Source: Proteromonas lacertae (lineage: Eukaryota > Sar > Bigyra > Opalinata > Proteromonadidae). Taken from it: a stretch of DNA of 62,255 nt. The stretch lies in NCBI GenBank assembly GCA_002245135.1, contig NGBS01000628.1:1-62255 (forward strand), in the 5' to 3' direction. The notes below the pieces were generated by a model. That model saw only the letters and a list, made by a program, of their open reading frames with translations. It was not told where the DNA came from and made no database searches. The position numbers and the translations under genes are program-made. Shown here piece by piece: positions 29,604-40,187 of the stretch (the first letter of the stretch is position 1; every line of letters starts with the position of its first letter).

Positions 29604-30235
29604 ATGTTTCTGTATTCATTGTTAATTTCTGTTGCCTTTTATTTAAATACTTTAATTAATACAAAATTAGGACATAATAAGCAATTACTGATAAAATATG
29701 AAGTTTATAATTTTACTACATATAAATATTCATTCTCATACAAAAATATATCAATAGAAGCATACTATGTAAGAAATATATCTTTTAATATTTTTTACTA
29801 TATTAATGGGTATAATAATATTATGTTGTAGTGTAAAGCAAATTCCATTTATTTTTTATACAATTGTATTGAATGGTTGGCCATTTATTACATATCATTA
29901 TGATGTATTCAAATCTCTAAATAGATTTTTTCAATGGAATATTATTGAAGGATATGCAGTTGGAAGAGATAATCATAAATCTAAATACTACAATTCAACT
30001 CCATCAGAAATAAAAAATGTATATGATTATATTATGTCTAGGGCATTTCTAATGATAACACTTCAGAATATATTAATTATTTATTATATAATCATCCTGA
30101 GGGTGTAATATTACATAGATCACAGTATGGTAGATTTTGGAAAGATAAAATTGAAATGATTTCTGTGGTTCATAGAATCAAATATGCATGCATAATGATG
30201 GCTGTATATTCATATTATCGGTGAATTGAAGTAAG
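29604..30235 (+). pseudogene. Glycosyltransferase-like gene, broken and truncated
   Basis: The N-terminus has a hydrophobic anchor (MFLYSLLISVAFYLNTLI). The second frame (29806-30108) reads LNGWPFITYHYDVFKSLNRF, then FQWNIIEGYAVGRDNHKSKY. A third reads HPEGVILHRSQYGRFWKDKI with EMISVV. The order 'nG.PFi.yH..vf..l...w.iiEG' then 'r....FWd.KieM' is one I associate with an uncharacterised GT-A-like family in fungi and bacteria; I cannot name the Pfam. It is broken by at least two frame steps, and the right part is lost where TIR-G-like sequence begins (about 30236). It is divergent from the GT92 gene. Confidence 0.5.
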
Positions 30236-31040
30236 TGTATGAGGGCGTAGAACTGGATGATTGATTCTCTTGCTTTACCTTAAAGCTATCGGTAATTACT
30301 TGAATATCATTTTTGGGAATAGATGTTGGGGTTGGTAATGAAGCAGGAACTGATGTAGCTGTCACTGATGGATCAGATACAGAAGCTAGTTTAAGATCGT
30401 CAAGGATCTTATGAATGTAAGCGTCCTGACTCTGCCATACTACTGGGAAGATGATTTTACCGTCAATGTTCTATCAGTTCCAATCCTTAAGAAGTCTATT
30501 CAACTAGAAGTTGAACCTCAACCTTACTTCCTTCTGTAGAGATCTCCGATCCTTCCACGTCCACTTAAAGAAGTAATTAATTAATCTTTGTTTATTGTTT
30601 GTTGTCTTGGGAGATTGCTTAAATAACACTAAGAGTCCCATTAAGTGATCTCCTCAATGCAACAAGGCAATGAACAATTGCAAAGACACTTCAAAGGAAC
30701 GTCAAGGACAACAACGAGATAGAATAGAACAAGAGATTATCAGGTTTAAGTAATGCTAGTTAGTCCTCACAGGAGGATTCAACATTAGTAGATTAAGTAA
30801 GGTCAAGATCATCCATCTTAGGACTAATGATACAAGTAAGTACTTAACCTTCAAGGTTGGCTGGAGGAAGTCCATGTACTGCTTTATCTTCAAGGTAAGT
30901 AATCACGAACACTAGCTTTATCGGTGTATTGTCAGCTTTGAAGTCTCTTACCAGGTCCATGATCTCAGCATTGAAAGGAACATCATCATCATCATCAGCA
31001 ATCATCTCAGCCTTCAACTTCTTATACAAATATTTTTATA
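30236..31040. mobile_element. Internal fragment of TIR-G-like element
   Basis: G+C content jumps relative to both flanks, and the sequence shows the same style of words as TIR-G internals (GGTAAGTAA, TCCTTAAGAAG, CTTAGGACTAATG). A short - strand frame (30844-31029) begins MYKKLKAEMIADDDDDVPFN. No TIR is present at either end. Assigning it to TIR-G rests on composition and context only. It interrupts the glycosyltransferase gene on its left. Confidence 0.45.
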
Positions 31041-31199
31041 GGAATTTTAACAAAACCAGAATGCTTATATGAAAGGATGATATTGAGAAGAATATTATGA
31101 ATCGAAAAGGGAGAGTTACTTATATTTACATTTTATACCACATAAAAATAAAGATTGCATAAATCATAGAATTTCAGTAAATTTGTTACTATTTGAAGG

Positions 31200-31500
31200 A
31201 TTATCTATAATCCATTTTCCTCCTATAATTATAAATGAACAATCTTCCTATTAATTCTGGTATAATATAATGTTCTTCACCTTCTACATATATTTTCATT
31301 ACTTTAAAATCATTATGTGGTATATTTTCTAATATAAAATTTTATACATTCACTACTGGTAAAGTATAGTATATTCTGTTTCTGTTAAACCTGTTATATG
31401 ACATATAAAATTTTGACGAAGCAACATCATCTTTATCAATTGTCATAGTTTCAATTCTGGTGTAAGTACTAACAATTAAAGGACAATATACATAGAAATG
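31200..31500 (-). pseudogene. FkbM-type methyltransferase remnant
   Basis: On the - strand one frame reads STYTRIETMTIDKDDVASSK, then IPHNDFKVMKIYVEGEEHYI. The last is a degraded 'kvlKiDvEGaE' FkbM signature. The right flank of the fragment repeats a piece of the 5' region of the FkbM gene at 27613. No complete frame survives. Confidence 0.5.
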
Positions 31501-31977
31501 TATGTAGTAAAATTCTATGAGAAGCCAAATGATTTTTTAGGATATTTATTAATTATTTATATATAAATAATAATATAATGCACGTAATTAAAGTGATCCA
31601 ATTGTCTATCTTATTAATATATAAAACAATATATTTATAATATTGTGAATTGAATATCCCATCACAAGTTATGATTTATGAATAGAAATTATGAAAACAA
31701 TATCATATAGTTTAGGTCATTTTAAAAACTGTAGTGATATTAGTTTTTGATGAAAATCATTAATCTACAATAAAGATTAATGTTTCATTGATCATTTAAA
31801 GGTTTTTACATGCGTTGGTAACCTCGTAAGAGCTTTTTTATATTATCAATGAAAATGAATAATAATTTATTGACATTTATTAATCATATAAATAATAATT
31901 CTAATAGTATTAGTTATTGATTTAAATATTAATTAAACCATATCAATTGAAATCAAATACTTGGTTTTAATTTAATT
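31501..31977. other. AT-rich gap
   Basis: No gene, RNA or clear repeat is seen; only a short word GTTGGTAACCTCGTAAGAGC near 31815 resembles the TIR-G subterminal GTTGGTTACCTCGAGG / CTTGTAAGGGC, a possible tiny decayed piece. Confidence 0.4.
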
Positions 31978-32832
31978 TTAGCACTTTTTTCCATGATTAT
32001 TATAAAATAAGCTTTCATTTTCAATTAACTCTTTCACTTTTTCATTATAATTTGGATCATAAAAACATTCATTTCTTATCTTCTTATTTGGAAAACTACA
32101 TTTTCTGTATCCATTTTTAAATAACAAATATTCCACATAATCATCTTTAGTCTTATTCTTACTATTAAATTCAACTACCCAATAATGAACTCTTATATTA
32201 AAATCAAACGTATCTAAAACCATATATTCAGCTCCTTCAACATCTAATGAAAAGAAATCAATATGAGTGATGCCTGTTGAATAGAAAATATCTTTTATAT
32301 ATGTGCATGTCACGTTTACTAATGGTTTTAAAGTGTTTTCATCTTTATTCCAAAATGGATTGTTTTCTTTTAATCCTCCCATAGCCCATACATCAAAAAA
32401 TTCCACAGTATTAGGAAAATACGGACAGACTGCAGTACAGAATATTTCTGATCTATTACTTCCTCTCTGCAATAGTTTTTTGCAATTTGATGGTAATCCT
32501 TCAATAAGTATACCTCTCCATCCTAGCTCCTTTTCAAAAAATAGTGTATTGCTAAATTTTCCATCCAAAGCTCCTATCTCAACAAATATTCCATTTGTGA
32601 CTATTACAGGCTTTGAAAAGTATAAATCAAAATATATTTCATCTTCTTTATATTGTGAATAAAAAGTTGTATTAATTTTATTATTTATTTGAATAGGGCA
32701 TTTCCAAAGATTATGATACAATATGCCATAATTTGTTAAATGTGACTGGATTTTATTAATAATTATATAGTGATGAATTGTATAAATAATGAAAAATAGA
32801 ATAACAAAATGAAAATATTTGAATAGTTGCAT
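31978..32832 (-). CDS. FkbM-family methyltransferase, membrane-anchored
   Basis: An intact frame of 284 codons. A hydrophobic N-terminal anchor (YFHFVILFFIIYTIHHYIII) is followed by a luminal-type domain. GIFVEIGALDGKFSNTLFFE is motif I of the subfamily with E-G-x-D-G, then LGWRGILIEGLP. Further on, THIDFFSLDVEGAEYMVLDT is the FkbM motif, and a Cys-rich tail (RKCSFPNKKIRNECFYDPNY) follows. This subfamily is found in animals and other eukaryotes as well as viruses, and its target is usually a glycan. Its nearest relative in the window is the next gene on the same strand (33028-33660), which points to tandem duplication. Confidence 0.85.
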   Translation of the reverse strand: MQLFKYFHFVILFFIIYTIHHYIIINKIQSHLTNYGILYHNLWKCPIQINNKINTTFYSQYKEDEIYFDLYFSKPVIVTNGIFVEIGALDGKFSNTLFFEKELGWRGILIEGLPSNCKKLLQRGSNRSEIFCTAVCPYFPNTVEFFDVWAMGGLKENNPFWNKDENTLKPLVNVTCTYIKDIFYSTGITHIDFFSLDVEGAEYMVLDTFDFNIRVHYWVVEFNSKNKTKDDYVEYLLFKNGYRKCSFPNKKIRNECFYDPNYNEKVKELIENESLFYNNHGKKC

Positions 32833-32869
32833 AAGATGATTTATATATTTGACATTTCTATTTGAATTA

Positions 32870-33660
32870 ATTGCATTTTACACCATAATTTGTTCTATAT
32901 TTTCTCTCAGTATCAACCAATTTTTTTACTTCATTATAATAATTATGATATTCATAACATTCATTATTATGATCTAATTGAATGTTACATCTAAAGTAAC
33001 CATTATCTTTTAGTAATTTTCTAACTTTCATGTTCTTTTGACGATTATAGTAAAATCAAAAGTTTCTATTACAGCAAGTTCACTTCCTTCAACATCAAGT
33101 GAAAATAAGTCTATATGTGTTATATGATATAGATGTAGAATATTTCCAATGTTTGAACACTTTGTAAGAATTCCAGCTTTTTTCTCCATACCAAACCATT
33201 TTTCTGGCAGTTCTCCTGTAATTCCTCCTACACCATCGCCTTGCTTGAATTCTACATAGTCAATATTTGGACAAATAGCTGTGCAGACTATCTCAGATCT
33301 TCTTCTCAAATATTGATTTTTATGTAATTCTAAGCAGCTTTTTAGACTTCCTTCTATCAAAATGCCAGACCAACCTAAATATTTTTCGAAATAGTATGTG
33401 TTACTAATTTTATATCCATCTAAAGCTCCAAGTTCTACAAATATTCCATTGAGTTTATTCTTAAAGAACTGATTATTATATACAAAGTCTTCTTTAAATT
33501 GACTCTTATATGAACTATTGTAATAACTATCTCTGGATTTGTATAAACAACTCCATATGTGAGGATGAATTATTGATTCATACCCACTTTTATGACTGTT
33601 ATTAAATGAAATAAAAATAAAATTTAAGAAAAGTATAATTAATATTATTTTTTCTATCAT
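32870..33660 (-). pseudogene. FkbM-family methyltransferase, tandem paralogue, frame-broken
   Basis: The open frame 33028-33660 (210 codons) has an anchor (KIILIILFLNFIFISF), GIFVELGALDGYKISNTYYF, LGWSGILIEG and THIDLFSLDVEGSELAVIET, all matching the paralogue at 31978. After FDFTIIVKR the frame ends. A second frame down to about 32870 (KVRKLLKDNGYFRCNIQLDH, then NECYEYHNYYNEVKKL) matches the paralogue's Cys-rich tail. The segment equivalent to HYWVVEFNSKN is missing between them, so a small deletion with frame change is likely. The intergenic gap between the two paralogues is short. Confidence 0.75.
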
Positions 33661-34056
33661 ATATATTTGTTCTGATCAAAAATTCTTTAGTTTATTATCT
33701 TGTGAAGACTGTTAATCAAGTTAATGACAATAACATTCTATCTACAAAAACTTTCAAAGATGTGTTTATATAGAAAAGATTAATCCTCTCAAAAAGATTA
33801 ATCCCCTTATAAATATTGTTAAGAAGTTATTATTAAAAGTTTCTCAAAACTTGTTCTTGGAATTTTAATGATCTTTCATGATTAACAATATATTTTCATT
33901 CATATGAATGTTTCTATTATAATAATTAATATATTGATTATTTTGTTATTTATACTTTTAAAATATTATTATTATTATAAAATATAAATTACAATTAACA
34001 ATATTAACAAAAGAATTAATACAGAAATTTATTTATACTATAGCTGTAAAACGAAC
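33661..34056. other. AT-rich divergent gap
   Basis: It lies between divergent genes (33660 - and 34057 +) and probably holds both promoters. The words CAAAAAGATTAATCC / GAAAAGATTAATCC are repeated in tandem near 33775-33810. No gene is seen. Confidence 0.4.
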
Positions 34057-34932
34057 ATGAATAATTTCATTTTGTGTGGAAGAAGAAAGATAAAGTATAA
34101 TACTCATAAAGCAATTATGCATTCCCACACATCATATTTTCCTAATTCTATAACAATATTATGCAAATGTTATAACAATGTTGCTTGTTCTAATACATAT
34201 ATGTTAATAGGAATTCTAAGTAGACCAGAGTGCTTTTATGAAAGAACTATAACAAGAAAAATATTACAAAATTATAACAAACTAAAGTATTTATTTATAA
34301 CTAGTATTTCTACTATTTACGAAATAAATAATCTGATTTTAACAGAAATAAAAGCATTTCATGATATACTATTATATGAAATAATAAACTCATATTATAA
34401 TTGTTCAATTTTAATGTCATGCTTTTATATATACTTATACAAGCATTGTTATGATTTAAAATGGATAATGAAATTAGATATAGATACTTATTTCAATATA
34501 AAATTGTTAAATTATATAATCAGATTAGTGAATGAAAATATTTCAGTAATAGGGTCAATTAATAAAAGACCAAGAAAAAAATGTAATGTTAATTACAAAT
34601 GGTCTATAACATGTAAAAATAAAAGCATTGAATATAAATATTTTCCTCCTTATCCATTTGGACCTGCTTTTGTATTTAAGCATTCTGCTATTAATTGTAT
34701 TGCTTCGTATTTCAATACTAATAATAGTATTATTTGGATTGAAGATATTTTTTTTAGTATACTAATGAAATATTGTAATTTAAACTATTTAGATATTACC
34801 AACTACACTAAAATAACATATTCGCCTAAATACAATTTATCCATTATAAATGATAATATATTTGTTCATGGATTTTATCCTATTGAAATATTAATTGCAA
34901 ACAAATTATATGATTCAAATTTTTATCTTTAA
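34057..34932 (+). CDS. GT31-family (beta-1,3-glycosyltransferase-like) enzyme
   Basis: An intact frame of 291 codons. WIMKLDIDTYFNIKLLNYII (from about residue 136) corresponds to the 'fvlK.DDDvfvn...l...l' metal-binding region. YPFGPAFVFKHSAINCIA matches 'yP.y.sGpgYvls....' and WIEDIFFSILMKYCNL matches 'l.lEDVfvGic.....'. Together these are the GT31 galactosyl/GlcNAc-transferase series. The N-terminus lacks an obvious hydrophobic anchor, unlike its neighbours, so the true start may lie further upstream or the anchor is lost. It converges with, and overlaps by four bases, the - strand ORF ending at 34929. Confidence 0.8.
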   Translation: MNNFILCGRRKIKYNTHKAIMHSHTSYFPNSITILCKCYNNVACSNTYMLIGILSRPECFYERTITRKILQNYNKLKYLFITSISTIYEINNLILTEIKAFHDILLYEIINSYYNCSILMSCFYIYLYKHCYDLKWIMKLDIDTYFNIKLLNYIIRLVNENISVIGSINKRPRKKCNVNYKWSITCKNKSIEYKYFPPYPFGPAFVFKHSAINCIASYFNTNNSIIWIEDIFFSILMKYCNLNYLDITNYTKITYSPKYNLSIINDNIFVHGFYPIEILIANKLYDSNFYL

Positions 34933-35363
34933 ACAGAAATAGTTTTGAAATTTTTATAGTATTTATTAATTATAAATATGTGGTTTACATAAATAATCTT
35001 AATATATCCATAAACTATATCATTTTTGCATATTTCCAAATATTCTTCCCCTTTATACCATATTTTGGGGAAATAAGATATAAAACTAACATAAACGACA
35101 TCTTCAACAAATACATAAAATGTTGAATCTGTATAGAATTTCATTAGATTTATAACATCTTCGATGATTTGATTATAATTTCTCTTTGATGATATTAATA
35201 AATATACTATTTTAGTATATTTCTTAATATGTGACATAACTAATTTTCTATTATTAGAAAAAATTGTTGCATTGAAATTTACCGATTGTGGATATTTTAC
35301 TACTTTAACATTCCTACCAAATGGATCATTTTTAGGTAAATCAATATATGTTTTACCTTTCAT
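34929..35363 (-). CDS. Hypothetical protein, possible glycosyltransferase part
   Basis: An open frame of 144 codons (KGKTYIDLPKNDPFGRNVKV; later TFYVFVEDVVYVSFISYFP). The frame is open a little upstream of the Met (LPFEVSNYLGW), and another frame to about 35560 reads VFTHYSYTDERTVKFKDNFY with GHQTFNYKNW. The gene is therefore probably longer and broken or spliced. Its place among glycan genes and the mixture of a short beta strand, VEDV and aromatic residues suggest an enzyme of the same pathway, but I recognise no family. Confidence 0.35.
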   Translation of the reverse strand: MKGKTYIDLPKNDPFGRNVKVVKYPQSVNFNATIFSNNRKLVMSHIKKYTKIVYLLISSKRNYNQIIEDVINLMKFYTDSTFYVFVEDVVYVSFISYFPKIWYKGEEYLEICKNDIVYGYIKIIYVNHIFIINKYYKNFKTISV

Positions 35364-35559
35364 CCATCCTAAATAATTAGATACTTCAAAAGGTAGTTTT
35401 CCCTATAGTATGAATAATCATTTCTATACATTATAGTTGTTGATTAATGACCAATTCTTATAATTAAATGTTTGATGCCCATAAAAATTATCTTTAAATT
35501 TTACAGTCCTCTCATCTGTATATGAATAATGAGTAAATACTAAACCATTATCTTTAGTA

Positions 35560-35706
35560 TTAAACAAATATTACACGGTAAGTAATTAAAATAGATTCTA
35601 ATAATATAATATTTGTTTAATAACTTACCGACAGCCTAGGCTATATTTTAGGTTTAAATGTAAAACCTATAATCTATAATCTTATAATTTTCTTATCATA
35701 TCACCA
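35560..35706. other. Short gap with foldback
   Basis: CGGTAAGTAATTAA and TTAATAACTTACCG face each other (about 35576-35630) around an AT-rich loop. It may be a short MITE or a regulatory hairpin between divergent genes. Confidence 0.35.
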
Positions 35707-36522
35707 ATGGATATTACAGCAATTCTCTTTATCATTTTCTTTTCAAGTTTCATTATTAAAGAATATTTTTCTCAGAAATGTAGTTACTATTATGATAAAG
35801 ATGATAACGATAATTTATTTTATTCAAATCAATATTTAAACATAGTACAAGAAGCATACAGTAAATCTCCAAACATTAGAAAAATATTGGAGTGTATAGT
35901 TAATATTCACAAGCTCAATAAATTACCATTGTTTATTTTGCTTGACAGTATAAGGATCTATGCAAAATCTATTAGAATGACAAATATTACATCTACATTA
36001 AGTAATGTTGATGGAGATATTGGAATGTATTATTATCAAATGAAAAAGTATAATCATTTAATCAAAGAATTTGACAAAAAAAGTAAAATACAAAATATCT
36101 GCGAAATTGGCTTTCAATTAGGTGTTGGAGCTATTACGTTAATCACTTCTATTAATCATGAAATTAATTATTATGGATTTGATATTGGCAATCAGTATTC
36201 TAAAGATGCATATGATGTTGTAAGTCAAGTTTTTAAAATGAATATGATATGGGGTAAAAGTGAATATACAGTAATTCAATTTAACAAACTTAAAAGCAAT
36301 TTTAGTAAATGCAATGTAATACATATTGATGGATGTCATACGCAAAGTGCAATATATAATGATATTCTTAACATAAAGTTAATATCACATCCTAATTCTC
36401 TTTTATTGTTGGATGATGTATATATAAATAGCGAAGCTATAGTAAACGCTAGTAAAAATAATCTCATTAATAATGTAAATTGTTATAAATGGAAGCCATA
36501 CTGCGCAGCTTACTTATATTAG
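35707..36522 (+). CDS. Class I SAM-dependent methyltransferase (Methyltransf_24-like), anchored
   Basis: An intact frame of 271 codons. Residues 3-19 are hydrophobic (ITAILFIIFFSSFIIKEYF), a signal anchor. NICEIGFQLGVGAITLITSI (from about residue 131) is motif I, followed by YYGFDIGNQ. CNVIHIDGCHTQSAIYNDIL and SLLLLDDVYIN are the 'iHiDG.Hsy..v..Dl' and 'llDD' segments of the Methyltransf_24 family. The substrate is unknown. The anchor and the neighbours point to glycan modification in the secretory pathway. The C-terminus ends in KWKPYCAAYLY. Confidence 0.75.
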   Translation: MDITAILFIIFFSSFIIKEYFSQKCSYYYDKDDNDNLFYSNQYLNIVQEAYSKSPNIRKILECIVNIHKLNKLPLFILLDSIRIYAKSIRMTNITSTLSNVDGDIGMYYYQMKKYNHLIKEFDKKSKIQNICEIGFQLGVGAITLITSINHEINYYGFDIGNQYSKDAYDVVSQVFKMNMIWGKSEYTVIQFNKLKSNFSKCNVIHIDGCHTQSAIYNDILNIKLISHPNSLLLLDDVYINSEAIVNASKNNLINNVNCYKWKPYCAAYLY

Positions 36523-36659
36523 AATATGTAATATATCTATACAAACTAGAAGTTTTATAACATAGTTATGAAAAATTGTTACTTTTATATTTACTTTGTC
36601 ATATTATCTATTATATATAACTTCAATTCATAATAGATTATCTAAATTCAGTAGTAATA

Positions 36660-36765
36660 TGATTTAGTTGGTGTACTTTCGAATAACCTTGAATTGCATT
36701 TTATAGATAATGAATACTCAAAAGCCTTGTATATCAACTTTACAGGCATTAGCAAATTTTTAGGT
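36660..36765. mobile_element. Decayed TIR-G fragment
   Basis: ATAACCTTGAATTGCATTTT, ATAGATAATGAATACTCA and TTTACAGGCATTAGCAAATT match ATAACCTTGAATTGCGTTTT, ACAGATAATTAATTCTCA and TTCCAGGCATTCGCAAATTT at about 48431-48530 inside the complete element. Most differences change G or C to A or T here. An older, AT-shifted copy piece at the edge of Polinton copy 3. Confidence 0.6.
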
Positions 36766-37183
36766 ATGAATTTACATTGTACTGTGATCCCCATTGTTGT
36801 AATGGTTGTCCTTCAATTTGAGATAAAAATGGATTTTGCCATTGGTATGTTAAATTCTCTGGTTGAGCATAATAATCTGAATATGGCTTGTTATACTTAC
36901 CTATGTTCCTATAATATCGTCCAAACTGGTCTGTGATGCCTGACATATATAATTTGTATTTCATCTCATCAGTCATGAAATTGTTTTTTGTTGCGTTTAT
37001 ATTTGGATTAACAGGCTTTGATAATTCCTCTATATCATCCTCATCTCCTATAGTATCATAAAATTTATTGAAACTAGATTTAGGATCATAGATGTCTAAT
37101 CCATATGTACCATTGCCTTTGTCAACATTGGCTGTTGGGTTAGCCATGTGACTGAGATCTAGTTTTATTTTTTTGTTATCTTT
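36749..37183 (-). pseudogene. Polinton polyprotein fragment, copy 3, part after the insertion
   Basis: Open frame with DNKKIKLDLSHMANPTANVD, GTYGLDIYDPKSSFNKFYDT and then NATKNNFMTDEMKYKLYMSG, homologous to the N-terminal region of the polyproteins at 7640 and 19084. The 5' half lies at 41733-41864, beyond an inserted element with terminal repeats (37184-41733). It is a fossil fragment. It preserves a stretch (YYAQPENLTYQWQNPFLSQI) that copy 2 lacks and that resembles copy 1. Confidence 0.75.
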
Positions 37184-37424
37184 TGTTGTGCGCCGTTTGT
37201 CAGAGTTGGCCGTTTGTCTACCAGACACTTTTAAAACAAACTAAATACACAATTACACTTCTTTTAATGAAAAATTGTTACTTTTATACTTACTTTGTCA
37301 TATAACCTACATCTATGAGTAACTATTAATTGTCATAATATTGAATAAAAACAATCAAAATATATTCTAGAAATTATGTATATTCCAAATTATATGTTTT
37401 TATTGACATATAATGTCTAAATGA

Positions 37425-37490
37425 GAAGTGTCAGTTACACAGGAATTAAGAATAATACCCCTTCTGACGTCATTTTTAATTTAAAATTTC
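37425..37490. repeat. Dispersed subterminal repeat (CCCCTTCTGACGTCAT)
   Basis: GGAATTAAGAATAATACCCC followed by TTCTGACGTCAT recurs inverted at about 53943-53980 (ATGACGTCAGAAGGGGTC, AATTCTTAAATCCTG) and at about 55061-55092. In each case it lies near the Polinton-type terminal motifs, so it is probably part of a longer decayed end sequence. Confidence 0.5.
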
Positions 37491-37683
37491 ATTTTCTTCA
37501 ACTTTTTTGTTTGTATGTTTTTTTGGTTCAGTCAAAGAGAAAAAATGAATTTCAGCAGACACTTTGAAAAATGTTAAAATATTATATCAAGATATGAAGA
37601 TATTTCAAAAAAGAAAAATCAAGCTTGTCAAACTTGACAGTTTTTTTTATTTTTTATTTTAGAAAATCAAAATGTAAGTACTA

Positions 37684-37699
37684 TATATATATATATATA

Positions 37700-37732
<33 letters not shown>

Positions 37733-37735
37733 CAA
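37684..37735 (+). repeat. (TA)n(ATT)n microsatellite
   Basis: About ten TA units run into about eleven ATT units. It lies just upstream of the HYDIN-like remnant. Confidence 0.9.
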
Positions 37736-37760
37736 AATACTTTCTTTATATTATTTATAA

Positions 37761-39834
37761 ACTTTATAATACTATCATGTACAGTGAAATGTATAGAAGC
37801 ATCATTATTTTATGAACATAAAGTAGATGTAATTGATTTTGGTGATAAATTTATTAACAGATAAGCTGAAAGCGCATTTTAATAGAAAATCGAGGTTTAA
37901 GAAGTCAAAGATTAACTAAGCCCAATTATAGAGTAGAAAAAATAATATATCAAATTTACAGCAGAATAGTGTTGATTTAGACTTTAGGAGAAAAAATGTT
38001 TTAATTAGAAGAAAAAAAGCTCAAGCTCAAGATTTAGATATTGGTTGAAGTACTCAAATAATATCAATGGATCCTGCTTATTTATCATTAGATATTGGTT
38101 GAAGTATTACTTACAAATGAAGGATCAATCAAACCAAATTAATATTTACTCCGCCAGAAAGTGAAGTAGATATAGAAGAAAGTGTAACAATCGAAGTATC
38201 TTATACAAGTTCAACTCTTGGTGAATTTAGTGATCATTTTGAATTTGCATTAAAAGGAGCAACTAATAATGTGGTATTAACAATAAAAGGACATGTAGTT
38301 GGTCCAACATTCTTCTTTAATAAGAATAAACTAGATTTTGGTATTGTAAGTTATGCGTTTTTTAACTCAACTGATTTGATATTAAGAAATACTTCCTCTG
38401 TTCCATTTATATTCAATTTACGAGTTCCTCAAGATGGTAATTACTTAAACAAAGAATTCGAAATAATTCAAGCAGTAGCAACAGTATTACCAGAAGGAGA
38501 AGAGAAAATCAAAATCAATTTCATATCTCAAACAATAAAAGTATATGATTATTGTTTAGCAATTGATATTGAAAGTGTAGGTGAAGCTTTATTAACAATT
38601 CCAATAAGTGCTGAATGTCGAGTAGCTGAAGTAGAATTATTAGAAGAATCATTGAAATATGGAGATTGTTATTTAAGATATACTTATTATCGAACTTTAA
38701 CATTAAAGAATAAATCCAATTTAAGTGCTCAATTTGAAAACAGAACAAGATGAAAGAAGTAAATCAATTGGTAGTTATTTCCCTGATCCAGCTAAAGGTG
38801 TAATTGGACCAATGGCAACTCAAATGATTAAAATTTAATTAAATCCTGAGAAATTAGGTGATATGAGAATTCCATTATATATTCAAATAATTGGCAGTCA
38901 ATATCCTCCATTGGTATTAGTATTAGAAGCAAATGGACTTAGACCAGTGATAAAGTCAAATTTAAATTATATAAAATTTGGTGATATAACTTGTTTAGAT
39001 ACTCATACAAAAGAATTTACAATAACTAATCCAACTTCAATTCCAGCTTTTTATAAATTAGATTTTGAACGAGGATTTTATTTTAATACTGATATAGTTG
39101 ATGGTATATTACAAAGCAAAGAATCTCAAAAGATAGTAGTTAGTTGCATGTTGGAAGATGTATTAGCTTATAAAGATACAATATACATAGCAGTAACTGA
39201 AGGAGATAGTGCAATTCTTCCAGTTACAGCTAAATGTATAATAACAACAATATTTTGAGAAGATCCAGTAGATGTAATTGATTTTGGTGATCAATTCACA
39301 AACAGAACAATCGAAAGAGTATTTTTATTAGAAAATCGAGGTTTAAGAAGTCAAAGATTAATTTGGATAAATCAAACTGCAGCAGAAAAAGAAAAATCTT
39401 TTAAAGCCAATAAATCAAAGATGGAAAGTGAAATGAATTCAAACCTTATGAAGCTATATTTGCAATAACTCCCAATGCAATCGAATTAAAACCCAATACT
39501 GCTTGAAATTTTGTAACATCTGGAAGTTGTGAAAAACCCTGTGAAGTGATGGAAATGTTTCTTGTTTGAGGAAATTTGATGGAGAAATAAGAAATAATGA
39601 AGCAAAAGAAACCGAAGTAAAAGTGAACTTTATGAATCCATTAATTCAATGTTCTGAAGAGAAAATCGAAGTTCAAAGTAAGACAGTTGTATTTAAGAAT
39701 ATATCAACATTGAGTTTAGATGCGATAATAAGTGTAGCAGCTCCATTATTATTGAGTATGAATGAATTCCATTTAGAACCAAATGAATCAATGAATGTGA
39801 CAATGAATCATTGATACTATTATATAAAACAAAA
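37761..39834 (+). pseudogene. HYDIN: HYDIN-like ciliary protein remnant inside a TIR element
   Basis: Open stretches 38271-38753, 38863-39258 and 39566-39814 give ASH/MSP-type beta domains. GPTFFFNKNKLDFGIVSYAF, then LILRNTSSVPFIFNLRVP and ECRVAEVELLEESLKYGDCY, correspond closely to a stretch of HYDIN, the central-pair protein of motile cilia (usually about 5,000 residues). Only several hundred residues are represented. The block VDVIDFGD(K/Q)F.NR occurs twice (about 37824 and 39265), suggesting an internal duplication. It is broken in several places. It lies wholly between the TIRs of the 37184-41733 element, so it is probably a captured or trapped host gene piece. Confidence 0.75.
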
Positions 39835-39950
39835 AACAATTTTGGAAAAAGATTTGAGTTGAATGTTGTTTCAACTTATTTTCTGATTTCAATTTTGTTA
39901 TATTTGTTAATAATATATTATGATTATCTCATATATGAAATATGAGAAAT

Positions 39951-40020
39951 CAAAAGTGTCTCCTAGACAAACGGCGTGAGAAGATTTAGAAATACGCCGT
40001 TTGTCTAGGAGACATTTTTC
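39951..40020. repeat. 70-bp foldback built from the terminal motif
   Basis: AAAAGTGTCTCCTAGACAAA plus CGGCGT faces ACGCCGTTTGTCTAGGAGAC plus ATTTTT with an 18-base spacer. The arms resemble the TIR word AAAGTGTCTGGTAGACAAACGG of the Polinton-type ends. A mini-foldback made only of two terminal motifs. Confidence 0.65.
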
Positions 40021-40187
40021 ACTTCTCAATTTTCTTCTGTAACTTATGTGTATCATTTCATAATCATTGATACTATTATATAAAACAAAAAACAACACAT
40101 AAATTATAATTTTGTAAATTATACAAAAGAAGCTAAGTGTTAATAATATATTGTAATTGGCTACACGCTGAAATGAATGATTTTTAT

